Below are positions 27,411 through 36,815 of a stretch of DNA of 64,000 nucleotides, in pieces. Position 1 is the first letter of the stretch. Each line of letters starts with the position of its first letter. The position numbers were made by a program, and so were the translations under genes. Origin of the DNA: Rhizobium sp. CB3090 (GTDB taxonomy: Bacteria; Pseudomonadota; Alphaproteobacteria; Rhizobiales; Rhizobiaceae); NCBI RefSeq assembly GCF_029714285.1, contig NZ_CP121662.1:1550001-1614000 (forward strand). The letters run 5' to 3'. Below the pieces are notes generated by a model. It saw only the letters and a list, made by a program, of their open reading frames with translations. It did not search any database and had not been told where the DNA came from.

Positions 27411-27847
27411 CTTTCCTGCTTGATGTCAATGTTCTGATCGCCTTGTTCGATCCGGCGCACGTCTCTCATGATATTGCGCATAACTGGTTTAGCTCGACCG
27501 GCAATCAAAGCTGGGCGACATGTCCGTTGACAGAAAACGGCGTCATTCGAATTCTCGGCCAATCCTCCTACCCCAATTCCCCCGGTCCGCCGTCGACGGT
27601 TGTACCTTTGATTGAAGAACTTCGACGCTTGCCGGGTCACGAGTTTTGGGCCGATGACATAAGTTTGACGGATGCGAGTCTGATCGATCCTGCGCGACTT
27701 CTGACGCCCGGACAAGTCACGGACAGCTATCTATTGGCTCTTGCGAAATTCCGCCGTGGCAAGCTTGCCACTCTTGATCGCCGGTTGTCGACAGCGGCAG
27801 TGAAAGACGGGCGTGCCGCGCTTCATATCATCGGCAGCGCCACCTGA
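27407..27847 (+). CDS. vapC: VapC-like PIN-domain toxin ribonuclease
   Basis: A 146-residue PIN-domain protein starting at a GTG that overlaps the vapB stop. Acidic metal-binding residues are visible: FLLDVNVLIALFD at the start, LTENG in the middle and VTDSYLLALA plus LATLDRRL near the end. PIN toxins cleave tRNA or rRNA when freed from the antitoxin. The set of acidic residues looks complete, so the toxin is probably active. Confidence 0.9.
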   Translation: MTFLLDVNVLIALFDPAHVSHDIAHNWFSSTGNQSWATCPLTENGVIRILGQSSYPNSPGPPSTVVPLIEELRRLPGHEFWADDISLTDASLIDPARLLTPGQVTDSYLLALAKFRRGKLATLDRRLSTAAVKDGRAALHIIGSAT

Positions 27848-27853
27848 TCTTAG

Positions 27854-29413
27854 CTATTCCGCCGCCGCCTGCTCTCCGCCTTCAACGTCAGGCGCATTGG
27901 CATCACCCGGCGCAGTCTGACAACCAATGTCCGGGAATGCGACGATGCGCTTGCCGGAGAAATCGGTATGGACGACGACGCTGCCCTGTTCTTCGAAATA
28001 GCTGAGCAGACGCCGGGCGCGGCGGGCGGAATGGGTGCCGTAGGCACGGGCTATGCGGGCATCGGAAGGGCATGGCTCGCCACAGACGGCTGCCTTGGCG
28101 AGCAGGAGAAACACGCCTTGCAGATCGTCGGTGACACCGGAAGAGAGCGACAGAGCCGTCGCCCAGGCGCCCGTCGCCATGACAGCTTCATCGGCACCGG
28201 AGCGTACGATCGCGACGCGGCGGCGAAACTCCGGCAGCGATATCGGCACACCAGGCACGCGACGCATACGCAGCCGTACGAGGAATTCCTGATAAAGCAC
28301 CGAATCCGTGCGGAAGGCGGAGGCTGGATCATCGAGGATTTCCGAGAGTACGGCACTCACCCTCGCCTCGCGCTCCTCAGCCGACAATTCCGGCTGGCTG
28401 GCCTTCGGTTCCGCTGGCGCAGCACTAGCAGCAGGCGCGGAGCGGGAGAGTTCCGCCAGGATATCCGTCGTCGGACGCGGCGCAGGCGTTGTGCGGCGAA
28501 CCGCGGGCCGCGTGAACTCCTCCGGGTCCGGTGTGAAGATCAAATCCTCCACGTCCTGCGGCGCATCAGGCAGCGGCATCAGCTTGGGGCTGGAGGAGCG
28601 CGCTGAGGTTTCGACCGTGCCGATGGTGATCGGCAGCGGCCGGCGCGATAGAGCCGGACCGAGCGCTACGAAATTGCCCCGCTTCAGGTCGCGGAACATT
28701 TCCGCCTGTCGCCGATCCATGCCCAGCAGGTCGGCGGTGCGGGCCATGTCGATATCGAGGAAGGTGCGGCCCATCAGGAAATTCGAAGCTTCAGCGGCAA
28801 CGTTCTTGGCGAGCTTGGCCAGGCGCTGTGTGGCGATGACACCGGCAAGCCCGCGCTTACGGCCGCGGCACATCAGGTTGGTCATGGCGCCGAGCGACAT
28901 CTTGCGCGCATCTTCCGAGACGTCACCACCAACCGAGGGGGCAAACATCTGCGCCTCGTCGACGACGACGAGCACCGGATACCAATATTCGCGATCAGCA
29001 TCGAACATGCCATTGAGGAAGGCGGCGGCGGCCCGCATCTGCTGCTCGATATCGAGCCCTTCCAGCGTCAGCACACAGGAGACACGATGCTGGCGGATGC
29101 GGTTGGCGATCCCGGCAAGTTCAGTCTCAGTACGCTCGCCATCCACCACCACATGGCCGAACTTGTCGGCGAGCGTGACGAAATCCCCCTCTGGATCGAT
29201 GATGACCTGCTGCACCCATTGCGCCGATTGCTCCAGCAGACGCCGCAGCAGATGCGATTTTCCGGAACCGGAATTGCCCTGCACGAGGAGACGCGTTGCC
29301 AGCAGTTCCTCGATATCGAGTTGGGCGCTGGTCCCGCCGGACGCCGTTCCCATGTCGATGCCGACCTGCAATGCACTACCCCTTTGACAAGACTCAGATG
29401 TGAAGGCGCCCAT
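27854..29413 (-). CDS. HerA/DUF87-type ATP-binding protein
   Basis: 519 residues. The ATPase core has Walker A LVQGNSGSGKSHLLRRLLE, Walker B VLVVVDEAQMFAP and the Arg-finger region MCRGRKRGLAGVIATQRLAKL, as in HerA/FtsK-like hexameric translocases. A Pro/Ala-rich linker follows, then a C-terminal region with a winged-helix look (DARIARAYGTHSARRARRLLSYFEEQ). It is probably a DNA-associated motor of unknown role; no NurA-type nuclease is adjacent. The start is uncertain: a TTG about 14 codons downstream of the ATG has a better ribosome site (AAAGGGG). Confidence 0.82.
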   Translation of the reverse strand: MGAFTSESCQRGSALQVGIDMGTASGGTSAQLDIEELLATRLLVQGNSGSGKSHLLRRLLEQSAQWVQQVIIDPEGDFVTLADKFGHVVVDGERTETELAGIANRIRQHRVSCVLTLEGLDIEQQMRAAAAFLNGMFDADREYWYPVLVVVDEAQMFAPSVGGDVSEDARKMSLGAMTNLMCRGRKRGLAGVIATQRLAKLAKNVAAEASNFLMGRTFLDIDMARTADLLGMDRRQAEMFRDLKRGNFVALGPALSRRPLPITIGTVETSARSSSPKLMPLPDAPQDVEDLIFTPDPEEFTRPAVRRTTPAPRPTTDILAELSRSAPAASAAPAEPKASQPELSAEEREARVSAVLSEILDDPASAFRTDSVLYQEFLVRLRMRRVPGVPISLPEFRRRVAIVRSGADEAVMATGAWATALSLSSGVTDDLQGVFLLLAKAAVCGEPCPSDARIARAYGTHSARRARRLLSYFEEQGSVVVHTDFSGKRIVAFPDIGCQTAPGDANAPDVEGGEQAAAE

Positions 29414-29499
29414 CTTTCAGAAACGGGGCGCCTCCGTCTATCAAAGATTTCCAAGCTGCGCGCCCGTGGATTGAAAAAACCCACAGGCGATTGCTGATG

Positions 29500-30645
29500 T
29501 CAGCGGAACCGAATATTGGCCCGCGACAGTTCGCTGACTGAGGTGCAACCCATCAGCTTCATGTCGCGCTCGATCTCGGTGCGCAAATGCCGCAGCGCGC
29601 GCTCCACACCTGCCTGCCCGGCAGCGGCCAGCGGATAGAGATAGAAACGGCCGATACCGACGGCCTTGGCGCCGAGCGACAGGGCTTTCAAGACATGCGT
29701 GCCGCGTTGGATGCCACCGTCCATCATCACATCGATGCGGTCGCCGACGGCATCGGCGATCTCCGCCAGTTGATCGAAGGCGGAGCGCGAGCCGTCCAAT
29801 TGCCGGCCGCCATGGTTCGAAAGCACGATGCCCGTGCATCCGATATCAACCGCCCGCTTGGCATCCTCGACCGACATGATGCCCTTCAGGCAGAACTGTC
29901 CGTTCCAATGCTTCACCATTTCAGCGACATCGTTCCAGTTCATCGACGGATCGAGCATCTCGGTGAAATATTTGCCGATCGACATGGCGCCGCCGCTCAT
30001 GTCCACATGTTCATCCAGCTGCGGCAGGCGGAATTTCTCGTGTGTAAGGTAGTTCAACGCCCAGGCCGGCTTGATGGCGAACTGGGTGACGCCGGCCAGA
30101 TTGAGCTTGAACGGAATAGAGAATCCGGTGCGAAGATCGCGCTCGCGATTGCCGCCGGTAATGCTGTCCACCGTCAACATCATCACGTTGACGCCGGCTT
30201 CCTTCGCCCGCTCCATCATCGCCCGGTTCAGCCCACGATCCCTGTGGAAATAGAATTGATAGACCTGCGGGCCTGGATATTTCTTGCGGATTTCCTCGAG
30301 GCTGACGGTACCGAGCGACGAGACGCCGAACATGGTGCCAAGCGAGGAGGCTGCGGCTGCAACCGCATTCTCGCCCTCATGATGGAACAGCCGCTGCAGC
30401 GCCGTCGGCGAACAATAGAAGGGGGTGGCGAGCTTTTGTCCCATGACGGTGACGGACATGTCGATCTCGCTGACGCCGCGCAGGACATTGGGAACGAGAT
30501 CACAGCTTTCGAAGCTCGACGTGTTTCGCCGCAGCGTCACTTCGTCGTCGGCCGCGCCGTCGATATAGTTGAAGATCGGGCCTGGAAGACGCTTTTTCGC
30601 AAGGAGGCGAAAATCATGGAAGTTGTGGCAGTCACGCAGACGCAT
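29500..30645 (-). CDS. lldD: FMN-dependent alpha-hydroxy-acid dehydrogenase (L-lactate dehydrogenase type)
   Basis: 381 residues from the ATG at 30645, which has GAGG 9 bases upstream; GTG 30681 and ATG 30675 are alternatives. The family oxidises L-lactate, glycolate or similar 2-hydroxy acids with FMN. Visible are PIFNYIDGAADDE, the FMN-binding SPTALQRLFHHEGE, and the catalytic SNHGGRQLDGS followed by MMDGGIQRGTHVLKAL. It fits LldD best but substrate preference is not certain. Convergent with nothing; it is downstream of no obvious operon partner. Confidence 0.88.
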   Translation of the reverse strand: MRLRDCHNFHDFRLLAKKRLPGPIFNYIDGAADDEVTLRRNTSSFESCDLVPNVLRGVSEIDMSVTVMGQKLATPFYCSPTALQRLFHHEGENAVAAAASSLGTMFGVSSLGTVSLEEIRKKYPGPQVYQFYFHRDRGLNRAMMERAKEAGVNVMMLTVDSITGGNRERDLRTGFSIPFKLNLAGVTQFAIKPAWALNYLTHEKFRLPQLDEHVDMSGGAMSIGKYFTEMLDPSMNWNDVAEMVKHWNGQFCLKGIMSVEDAKRAVDIGCTGIVLSNHGGRQLDGSRSAFDQLAEIADAVGDRIDVMMDGGIQRGTHVLKALSLGAKAVGIGRFYLYPLAAAGQAGVERALRHLRTEIERDMKLMGCTSVSELSRANIRFR

Positions 30646-30733
30646 GGCTTGCCTCGACAACGACACTGCAATCATGTTCACAAGACATCAAATATCGATC
30701 TCCCAATATCCCGCCGCCCGATCCGATCGTGAA

Positions 30734-31201
30734 TTACAGCCGGTGCAAGCGTGCTTCCCATTTGTAAAGCACATCCGGCTCCTTTTCCTCATTGCCTGCT
30801 CCGTCAGACTCGTCAACCGCGAAGAAGCCGTGTTTCTCATAAAAGCGGCGCGCCGGCTCATTTCTCTGGAATGTCGAGAGCGAAAGCACCGGATAGGTCG
30901 ATTTGGCAATATCGAGCAGACGGCTGCCGATGCCGCGCCCTTGCGCCTCCGGCAGAATGTAGAGCTGGTCGATCCAATCTTCGAGAAAAGCGATGACGCC
31001 GACCAAGCGACCGCCCTCTTCCGCGCCCCAGATCTGGCAATCCTTGAAAACCACCGCGCTCCAGAAGCCGATATCCTCTTCCGGCGTATGAAGCCCGGCA
31101 AGCGTCGGCAGCCGCTCGTTGAAGGAAGCGCGATGGACGGCAGCAGCAGCCGGCATGTCCGCGAGATTGAGTTTACGCAACGAAACCTTGTCAGTCATCA
31201 T
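30734..31201 (-). CDS. GNAT-family N-acetyltransferase
   Basis: About 155 residues. The acetyl-CoA binding motif is LPEAQGRGIGSRLLDIA, followed by the usual NEPARRFYEKHGF. Its ATG overlaps the murI stop by one base (TGATG), so translation is coupled; an ATG one codon later is equally possible. The long frame extending 5' to 31576 is an artefact reading through murI. The substrate is unknown. Sharing a transcript with murI does not by itself imply a cell-wall role. Confidence 0.88.
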   Translation of the reverse strand: MMTDKVSLRKLNLADMPAAAAVHRASFNERLPTLAGLHTPEEDIGFWSAVVFKDCQIWGAEEGGRLVGVIAFLEDWIDQLYILPEAQGRGIGSRLLDIAKSTYPVLSLSTFQRNEPARRFYEKHGFFAVDESDGAGNEEKEPDVLYKWEARLHRL

Positions 31202-32001
31202 CAAGCCTTGAGCCCAAAGCCCTGCATCAGCCGGCGGGTGGGGAAATCCGGCGTCCCGGAGGTGAACACGGCGAAATCGAAAGTGTCTGAGTGAACGGCA
31301 TCGGCCACCTGCGGCACCAGGCTGCGGGCGCGGCGCGCGATCGCTTCCGCAGGATCGAGCCAATCGACCGGCCAAGGAGCCAGCCGACGGAAAATGTTGG
31401 CCATGAAAGGATAGTGCGTGCAGGCGAGCACGACGATATCGGTCTTGCGCCCTTCCTTCTCGACGAAACACTGATCGATCTCGGAGACTACGGCATCGTC
31501 CGAGACGGTATCGCCTCGAATATAGGCTTCTGCCATGCGCGCCAAATTTTCCGAGCCGACGAGCCGCACATGGCATTGCGTGGCAAAGGACTGGATGAGA
31601 TCGCGCGTATAGGCGCGCTTGACCGTGCCTGGCGTCGCCAGAACGGAAACCAGCCCCGAGCGCGTGCGCTCCGCAGCCGGTTTGATCGCTGGCACAGTGC
31701 CGACGAACGTCATCTGCGGAAAGGCGGCGCGCAAATCGGCGCCCGCGAGCGTGAACGCCGTATTGCAGGCGATGATGCAGACCTCCGGATCGTGGCCCGT
31801 GAGCAGTTTGGCGAAGAGATCGACGATGCGCTCCCGCAAAGCCTGCTCCTCCCAGCCGCCATAGGGGAAGCCGGCATCATCGGCGACATAGATGAAACCA
31901 CGCTCTGGCATCAGCACACGCGCTTCCCGCAGCACGGTCAGCCCGCCGATGCCCGAGTCGAAGACCAGAATGGGTTTCAGCTCATTCGCCGTTGCTGTCA
32001 T
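31201..32001 (-). CDS. murI: Glutamate racemase
   Basis: 266 residues; supplies D-glutamate for peptidoglycan. The family blocks [11 protein letters not shown] and [11 protein letters not shown] are present, with both catalytic Cys: Cys79 in IIACNTAFT and Cys194 in [10 protein letters not shown]. The gene overlaps trmJ upstream by 20 bp and the GNAT gene downstream by one base. Confidence 0.96.
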   Translation of the reverse strand: MTATANELKPILVFDSGIGGLTVLREARVLMPERGFIYVADDAGFPYGGWEEQALRERIVDLFAKLLTGHDPEVCIIACNTAFTLAGADLRAAFPQMTFVGTVPAIKPAAERTRSGLVSVLATPGTVKRAYTRDLIQSFATQCHVRLVGSENLARMAEAYIRGDTVSDDAVVSEIDQCFVEKEGRKTDIVVLACTHYPFMANIFRRLAPWPVDWLDPAEAIARRARSLVPQVADAVHSDTFDFAVFTSGTPDFPTRRLMQGFGLKA

Positions 32002-32824
32002 CGCTTGTGATTTCCTTGCGTGCGGCAGGGGTTCGGGGATGCGAGCCGCTGCCGCGCGGGGACTTGCGCGAGAAGCGGTCGAGGGACGAGATCACCCCGC
32101 GTAGGACGCTGATTTCCTGTTCCGTAAACGCCCGGCGCGAGAGGACCGCGCGCAGATTGTCGACCATTTTCGGCTTTTTCCCGGCGGGGTGGAAATAATT
32201 GCGCGCATCCAACGCTTCTTCGAGCTGATCGAAGAGACCAAAGAGCTGCTCCTTGGTGGAAGGCCGCTGTTCCACCGCCTGGAAGGGCACGGCCGCGAGA
32301 TCCTCCATGCCGGATTTCATCCACTCGTAGGACATCAGCAACACCGCCTGGGCGATGTTCAACGAGGCGAAGGCCGGGTTGACGGGAAAGGTTACGATCT
32401 CGTCGGCGAGCGCGACTTCTTCGTTCGTCAGCCCCCAGCGCTCGCGGCCGAAGAGAATGCCGGTGCCCTCGCCGGCCATGAATCTCGCCCGCAGCGTTTC
32501 GGCGGCGGCGACCGGAGAACGCACGGGCTTATAGCCATCGCGTTCACGTGCGGTCGTTGCGTAGACGAAGTTGAGATCGGCGATCGCCTGCTCCAGCGTG
32601 TCGTAGACCTTCGTTGCCGCGATGATGTGATCGGCCTTGGAGGCGGTTGCCTGCGCCCTCTCATTCGGCCAGCCGTCGCGTGGATTGACAAGACGTAGCT
32701 CCGCCAGGCCGAAATTTGCCATGGCGCGGGCCACCATGCCGATATTCTCGCCCATCTGTGGCTCGACCAGAATGATGGCCGGCCCTTCGGCCAGAAGTTG
32801 ACGCTCGCTGTTGGTACCTGCCAT
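31982..32824 (-). CDS. trmJ: TrmJ-family tRNA/rRNA 2'-O-methyltransferase (SPOUT class)
   Basis: 280 residues from the ATG at 32824. SPOUT motifs: [23 protein letters not shown], then [27 protein letters not shown] and [19 protein letters not shown], which form the knotted SAM-binding site. It most resembles TrmJ, which methylates the ribose of nucleotide 32 in tRNAs; a related rRNA target cannot be excluded. It is first of a trmJ-murI-GNAT cluster with overlapping genes. Confidence 0.9.
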   Translation of the reverse strand: MAGTNSERQLLAEGPAIILVEPQMGENIGMVARAMANFGLAELRLVNPRDGWPNERAQATASKADHIIAATKVYDTLEQAIADLNFVYATTARERDGYKPVRSPVAAAETLRARFMAGEGTGILFGRERWGLTNEEVALADEIVTFPVNPAFASLNIAQAVLLMSYEWMKSGMEDLAAVPFQAVEQRPSTKEQLFGLFDQLEEALDARNYFHPAGKKPKMVDNLRAVLSRRAFTEQEISVLRGVISSLDRFSRKSPRGSGSHPRTPAARKEITSDDSNGE

Positions 32825-32994
32825 GAACTCAAATCCCCAGGCGGTAAATATACCGCGCAAATAAGGGCTCGGAATAACGGCGCGGGCCTCAATCGGCAAG
32901 CAAGAAGTCGGTTATCGGCGTCGATTGGGCCGTGGCGGTGGTCGGCAACGCCGCCATCGTCCGGCGAGATAAAGGCCTGCCGCCCATGAACGGA

Positions 32995-33582
32995 TCACTT
33001 CGGCTGGTCCTGCTGTGGCGTCTGATCCGATGGCTGCTGTTGCTGCTGCTTTACAATGTCCTGCATCACCGATTTCAGCGTATTGGACTGGCCTGCATCA
33101 TTGACCGTGATGATGTCGTCGATGACGGGCTTTCCGGCCTCCTGGATGACTTCGAAGCGCACGGTAGTCGTTTTCTGATAGTCGGCGTCGGTGCCCATGC
33201 AGACAGATTTTTTGAAGGTGGCGATCACCTCCGTCGTGGCACCTTTCGGCGCCTGCGGCGCGATGTTCACCTCCTGCAATGGGCATGCATCCTGTTCACC
33301 GACGATGACATCGTAGTCGAAGGGCGAAATGCCATCTTCATCCGCAGCGGGGAACTGCGCCGCTGCCTGGTATTTCGCAATGAAATCCTTGCTGTAGAGG
33401 TCCTTCAGCTTGCTTTCGTCGAAAATATCCTGCCAGTCGCTGTCACCACCCGCCCAATTCGACACGGTCGCATCCATCACCGTCTTGACGGGCGTGGTCA
33501 CGTCGGCCGCCGCGGCCGGATTGGCGCCTAGCGAGAGCGGAAGCAGGGTGGCGAGAAGCGCGGCAGCGGCAATTTTTTGCAT
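32995..33582 (-). CDS. Exported protein of unknown function
   Basis: 195 residues from the ATG at 33582. It has a clear signal peptide ([20 protein letters not shown] ending near AAAAD), so the mature protein should be periplasmic. The mature part contains two Cys (DACPL, SVCMG) that could form a disulfide, a DUF3828-like outline ([40 protein letters not shown]), and a Gln-rich tail. I do not recognise a function. It is divergent from icd. Confidence 0.7.
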   Translation of the reverse strand: MQKIAAAALLATLLPLSLGANPAAAADVTTPVKTVMDATVSNWAGGDSDWQDIFDESKLKDLYSKDFIAKYQAAAQFPAADEDGISPFDYDVIVGEQDACPLQEVNIAPQAPKGATTEVIATFKKSVCMGTDADYQKTTTVRFEVIQEAGKPVIDDIITVNDAGQSNTLKSVMQDIVKQQQQQPSDQTPQQDQPK

Positions 33583-33820
33583 GATAAAAATCCGTGATGA
33601 TCGGCAAAGCGTTCGCGCGAACATTAGTCGCATCCACCGCTTTGGCAATGGGCTGAGCTTGAAAAGCATGTGCGTCGCGATGAGGTGGAGGCGATCGGCA
33701 AAAACGCCGTTTCGGCGCTTCTATCGGCTTTGCGTTCGGGACTTGCGGTGCTATAGCCCTCCGGACTTCATATCATTCACAGGGGCATCCGGTCCCCATC
33801 AGCTTAAACGAGGCAGAAGC

Positions 33821-35035
33821 ATGAAGAAGATCAAGGTCGCTAACCCTGTTGCCGATCTCGATGGCGACGAAATGACTCGCATCATCTGGCAGCTTATCAA
33901 AGAAAAACTGATCTTCCCCTACCTCGATATCGATATCGACTATTACGACCTCTCGGTCGAAAACCGCGACGCCACCAACGACCAGGTGACCGTCGACGCC
34001 GCCAACGCCATCAAGAAGTACGGCGTCGGCATCAAGTGCGCCACGATCACCCCGGACGAAGCCCGTGTGAAGGAATTCAACCTTAAGGAAATGTGGAAAA
34101 GCCCGAACGGCACGATCCGCAACATCCTCGGCGGCGTCATCTTCCGCGAGCCGATCATCTGCAAGAACGTTCCGCGCCTCGTTCCGGGCTGGACGCAGCC
34201 GATCGTCGTCGGTCGTCACGCTTTCGGCGACCAGTACCGCGCAACCGACTTCAAGTTTCCCGGCAAGGGCAAGCTGACCATCAAGTTCGTCGGCGAAGAC
34301 GGTCAGGTCATCGAGAAGGAAGTCTTCAACGCTCCGGGCGCCGGCGTCGCGATGGCGATGTACAACCTCGACGAATCGATCCGCGAATTCGCCCGCGCCT
34401 CGATGATGTACGGCCTGATGCGCAAGTGGCCGGTCTATCTGTCGACCAAGAACACCATCCTCAAGGCCTATGACGGCCGCTTCAAGGACATCTTCGAAGA
34501 GGTCTACCAGAACGAGTTCAAGGCTCAGTTCGACGAAGCCGGCATCACCTACGAACACCGCCTGATCGACGACATGGTCGCCTCGGCGCTCAAGTGGTCC
34601 GGCGGCTACGTTTGGGCCTGCAAGAACTACGACGGCGATGTTCAGTCCGATACGGTTGCTCAGGGCTTCGGCTCGCTCGGCCTGATGACCTCGGTTCTCT
34701 TGACCCCGGACGGCAAGACGGTCGAAGCCGAAGCCGCACATGGCACGGTGACCCGTCACTATCGCCAGCACCAGAAGGGCCAGGAAACCTCGACGAACTC
34801 GATCGCTTCGATCTTCGCCTGGACCCGCGGCCTCGCACATCGCGCCAAGCTCGACGACAATGCCGAACTCGCCAAGTTCGCTTCGACGCTCGAAAAGGTC
34901 TGCGTCGATACCGTCGAAGCCGGTTACATGACCAAGGATCTGGCGCTGCTGATCGGCCCCGACCAGCCATGGCTCTCCACCACCGCTTTCCTCGACAAGA
35001 TCGACGAGAACCTCAAGAAGGCCATGGCTGCTTAA
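33821..35035 (+). CDS. icd: NADP-dependent isocitrate dehydrogenase (eukaryotic type)
   Basis: 404 residues from the ATG at 33821 (AACGAGGC upstream). It oxidises isocitrate to 2-oxoglutarate in the TCA cycle. The sequence is of the IDH1/2-like subfamily: [58 protein letters not shown] and [13 protein letters not shown]. The much longer frame from 33410 is not used. A clear terminator follows at 35061. Confidence 0.97.
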   Translation: MKKIKVANPVADLDGDEMTRIIWQLIKEKLIFPYLDIDIDYYDLSVENRDATNDQVTVDAANAIKKYGVGIKCATITPDEARVKEFNLKEMWKSPNGTIRNILGGVIFREPIICKNVPRLVPGWTQPIVVGRHAFGDQYRATDFKFPGKGKLTIKFVGEDGQVIEKEVFNAPGAGVAMAMYNLDESIREFARASMMYGLMRKWPVYLSTKNTILKAYDGRFKDIFEEVYQNEFKAQFDEAGITYEHRLIDDMVASALKWSGGYVWACKNYDGDVQSDTVAQGFGSLGLMTSVLLTPDGKTVEAEAAHGTVTRHYRQHQKGQETSTNSIASIFAWTRGLAHRAKLDDNAELAKFASTLEKVCVDTVEAGYMTKDLALLIGPDQPWLSTTAFLDKIDENLKKAMAA

Positions 35036-35060
35036 GCCTCGGCACCATTAAGCTTCCAGG

Positions 35061-35090
35061 AAACCCGGCCTCAGTGCCGGGTTTTCTTTT
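35061..35090 (+). terminator. Intrinsic terminator of icd
   Basis: AAACCCGGC (35061-35069) and GCCGGGTTT (35076-35084) form a perfect 9-bp stem with a 6-base loop, followed by TCTTTT. Confidence 0.9.
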
Positions 35091-35155
35091 GCCGGAAAAT
35101 CTTGCTGTCACGCTTGGCTGATGGCAGAAATGTCGGAAGAAATGAGGAGGAGCAT

Positions 35156-35782
35156 ATGACCGAGGAACTCGTTTTCTACACCAACCCGATGTCGCGCGGG
35201 CGCATTGCCCGCTGGATGCTGGAAGAGATCGGCCAGCCCTATCGCACCGAATATCTGGAATTCGGGACGACGATGAAAGCGCCGGATTATCTCTCGGTCA
35301 ATCCCATGGGCAAGGTGCCGACCGTCAAGCATGGTGACACCATCGTCACCGAATGCGCCGCTATCTGCGCTTACCTGGCCGAGGCCTTTCCACAGGCCGA
35401 TCTTGCGCCGACGGCTGCAGAACGCGGCCGCTATTTCCGCTGGATGTTCTTTGCCGCAGGCCCGATGGAAATGGCCGTTGTCAATCGTGCGCTGGGCTTC
35501 GAAATCCCTCCGGAACGCCTGCGCATGGCGGGATGCGGCAGTTTCGGCAATGTCATGGATACGCTGGAACAGGCGGTCACCGCGTCACCCTATATCGCCG
35601 GCGACCGCTTCACGGCCGCCGACGTCTATGTCGGTTCGCATGTCGGTTGGGGCCTCAACTTCGGCACCATCGAGAAGCGCCCGGCTTTCATCGATTATTG
35701 GGGCCGCGTTAGCGACCGCGACGCCTATAGACGTGGCAACGAATTGGACAACGCGGCAATGCCAAAGCAAGCGAATGCTTGA
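35156..35782 (+). CDS. Glutathione S-transferase family protein
   Basis: 208 residues from the ATG at 35156, which follows GAGGAGGAG closely. The N-terminal thioredoxin-like domain has TNPMSRGRIARWMLEEIG (a Ser/Arg active-site environment) and the cis-Pro GKVPTVKHGDTIVTECAAI block; the helical C-terminal domain includes ASPYIAGDRFTAADVYVGS. Substrate is unknown. Separated from icd by a terminator. Confidence 0.93.
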   Translation: MTEELVFYTNPMSRGRIARWMLEEIGQPYRTEYLEFGTTMKAPDYLSVNPMGKVPTVKHGDTIVTECAAICAYLAEAFPQADLAPTAAERGRYFRWMFFAAGPMEMAVVNRALGFEIPPERLRMAGCGSFGNVMDTLEQAVTASPYIAGDRFTAADVYVGSHVGWGLNFGTIEKRPAFIDYWGRVSDRDAYRRGNELDNAAMPKQANA

Positions 35783-35828
35783 AAAGACAATTGGCTAGAG
35801 AAAGTCTCTTAAGTGAAACATCATGCCG

Positions 35829-36680
35829 CTATTGCAGCGGCATGTGAATTTCCGTCAGCAATTCCGTCGGCGGCACGTCGCGAGGATTGTTGAGATATTC
35901 CTCGAACATCACGGCATCGCGCAGTTGCCGGCCGGAAGCAGGCAGCCATTCCGCATAGAGCCATTGATAGGCCTTGTACATATCGGAATAGGGACCTTTG
36001 TGCCGTAGCACAGCATATTCTCCGCCATCGATTGTCCGCCGCTCCAACGGCGCATCGGCGGCAATCTCATTGCCGGCACTGACGCAGGCATAGGAGCGCA
36101 ACTTGTCTAAATCCACGACATCGGGGTCATCCAGATAGACGCCGATCATGCGCATATCGGGCTTGGCAAGGCCGCGGGCGTAGATGGTGCCGAAGAGTGT
36201 TTCGAAAGCTTGGCCGATCTGCATGTAGGAGCCGCGATGGGCGACACCGATCAGTGATATCGGAGAAATGGTGCGAAGCGTAACGTCGAACATGACCGAG
36301 ATCCTTCCTTGGGTGCTGGGTTCGAAGATCGTGTGGCTTCCCTCATTCCGATATCGCGCCGGCGGCATGCCGTAGACGGATTTGAAGATGCGGTTGAACG
36401 ATTGGAGGTTGGGATAGCCCGACCGTTTTGCAATGTCGTTGACGGACAGACGGGTATTGACGAGATCGCCGGCGGCACGATGCAGCCGCAGCCGCTTGAC
36501 CGTGGCAGCCGCCGTCTCGCCATAGATCGCCCGATAGATCCTGTGCCAGTGATAGCTGGACATACAGGCGATCTCGGCGAGCTTTTCCATATCGAGCTCT
36601 TCGTCCAGATGCTCATGGATATAGGCAGAAACCCGCCGCAGACGGGTTTCATAAAGCGCCCATGCCGTTTCGCCGTTCAT
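35829..36680 (-). CDS. AraC-family regulator with GyrI-like effector domain
   Basis: 283 residues from the ATG at 36680 (AAGGG upstream). An AraC double helix-turn-helix occupies the N-terminus (LAEIACMSSYHWHRIYRAIYG; VNDIAKRSGYPNLQSFNRIFK; MPPARYR). The C-terminal GyrI/SOUL-like ligand-binding domain follows (RTISPISLIGVAHRGSYMQIG ... GGEYAVLRHKGPYSDMYKAYQWLY). This Rob/TetR-like design binds bulky hydrophobic or cationic compounds and usually activates efflux or detoxification genes. Target genes are not evident; the GST gene converges on it. Confidence 0.92.
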   Translation of the reverse strand: MNGETAWALYETRLRRVSAYIHEHLDEELDMEKLAEIACMSSYHWHRIYRAIYGETAAATVKRLRLHRAAGDLVNTRLSVNDIAKRSGYPNLQSFNRIFKSVYGMPPARYRNEGSHTIFEPSTQGRISVMFDVTLRTISPISLIGVAHRGSYMQIGQAFETLFGTIYARGLAKPDMRMIGVYLDDPDVVDLDKLRSYACVSAGNEIAADAPLERRTIDGGEYAVLRHKGPYSDMYKAYQWLYAEWLPASGRQLRDAVMFEEYLNNPRDVPPTELLTEIHMPLQ

Positions 36681-36763
36681 GTCAAACCCTTGCAAATCGA
36701 TCGGTCCGACAAGAGCATAACCCGATTTGACAAATCCTGCTGACTTCAACGCGCAAACGAAAA

Positions 36764-36787
36764 CGGCGGGAATCTCAGCCCCCGCCG
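36764..36787 (-). terminator. Intrinsic terminator of alaS
   Basis: On the minus strand CGGCGGG and CCCGCCG form a 7-bp GC stem with a 10-base loop, followed by TTTTCGTTT. It lies 29 bp past the alaS stop. Confidence 0.8.
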
Positions 36788-36815
36788 CTTACAATATGCA
36801 TATGGAAACTGGCTA

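Noticed and set aside
27854..29413. HerA-like ATPase as part of a phage-defence pair
   Set aside because: No nuclease or SIR2-like partner gene is adjacent; the vapBC pair nearby is divergent in function and separately controlled.
30734..31576. A 280-residue version of the GNAT protein extending into murI
   Set aside because: The first 125 residues are Arg-rich out-of-frame murI sequence; the real start is at 31201 or 31198.
33410..33820. Long N-terminal extension of icd
   Set aside because: The family protein starts at 33821 with a good ribosome site; the extension lies opposite the divergent exported-protein gene.
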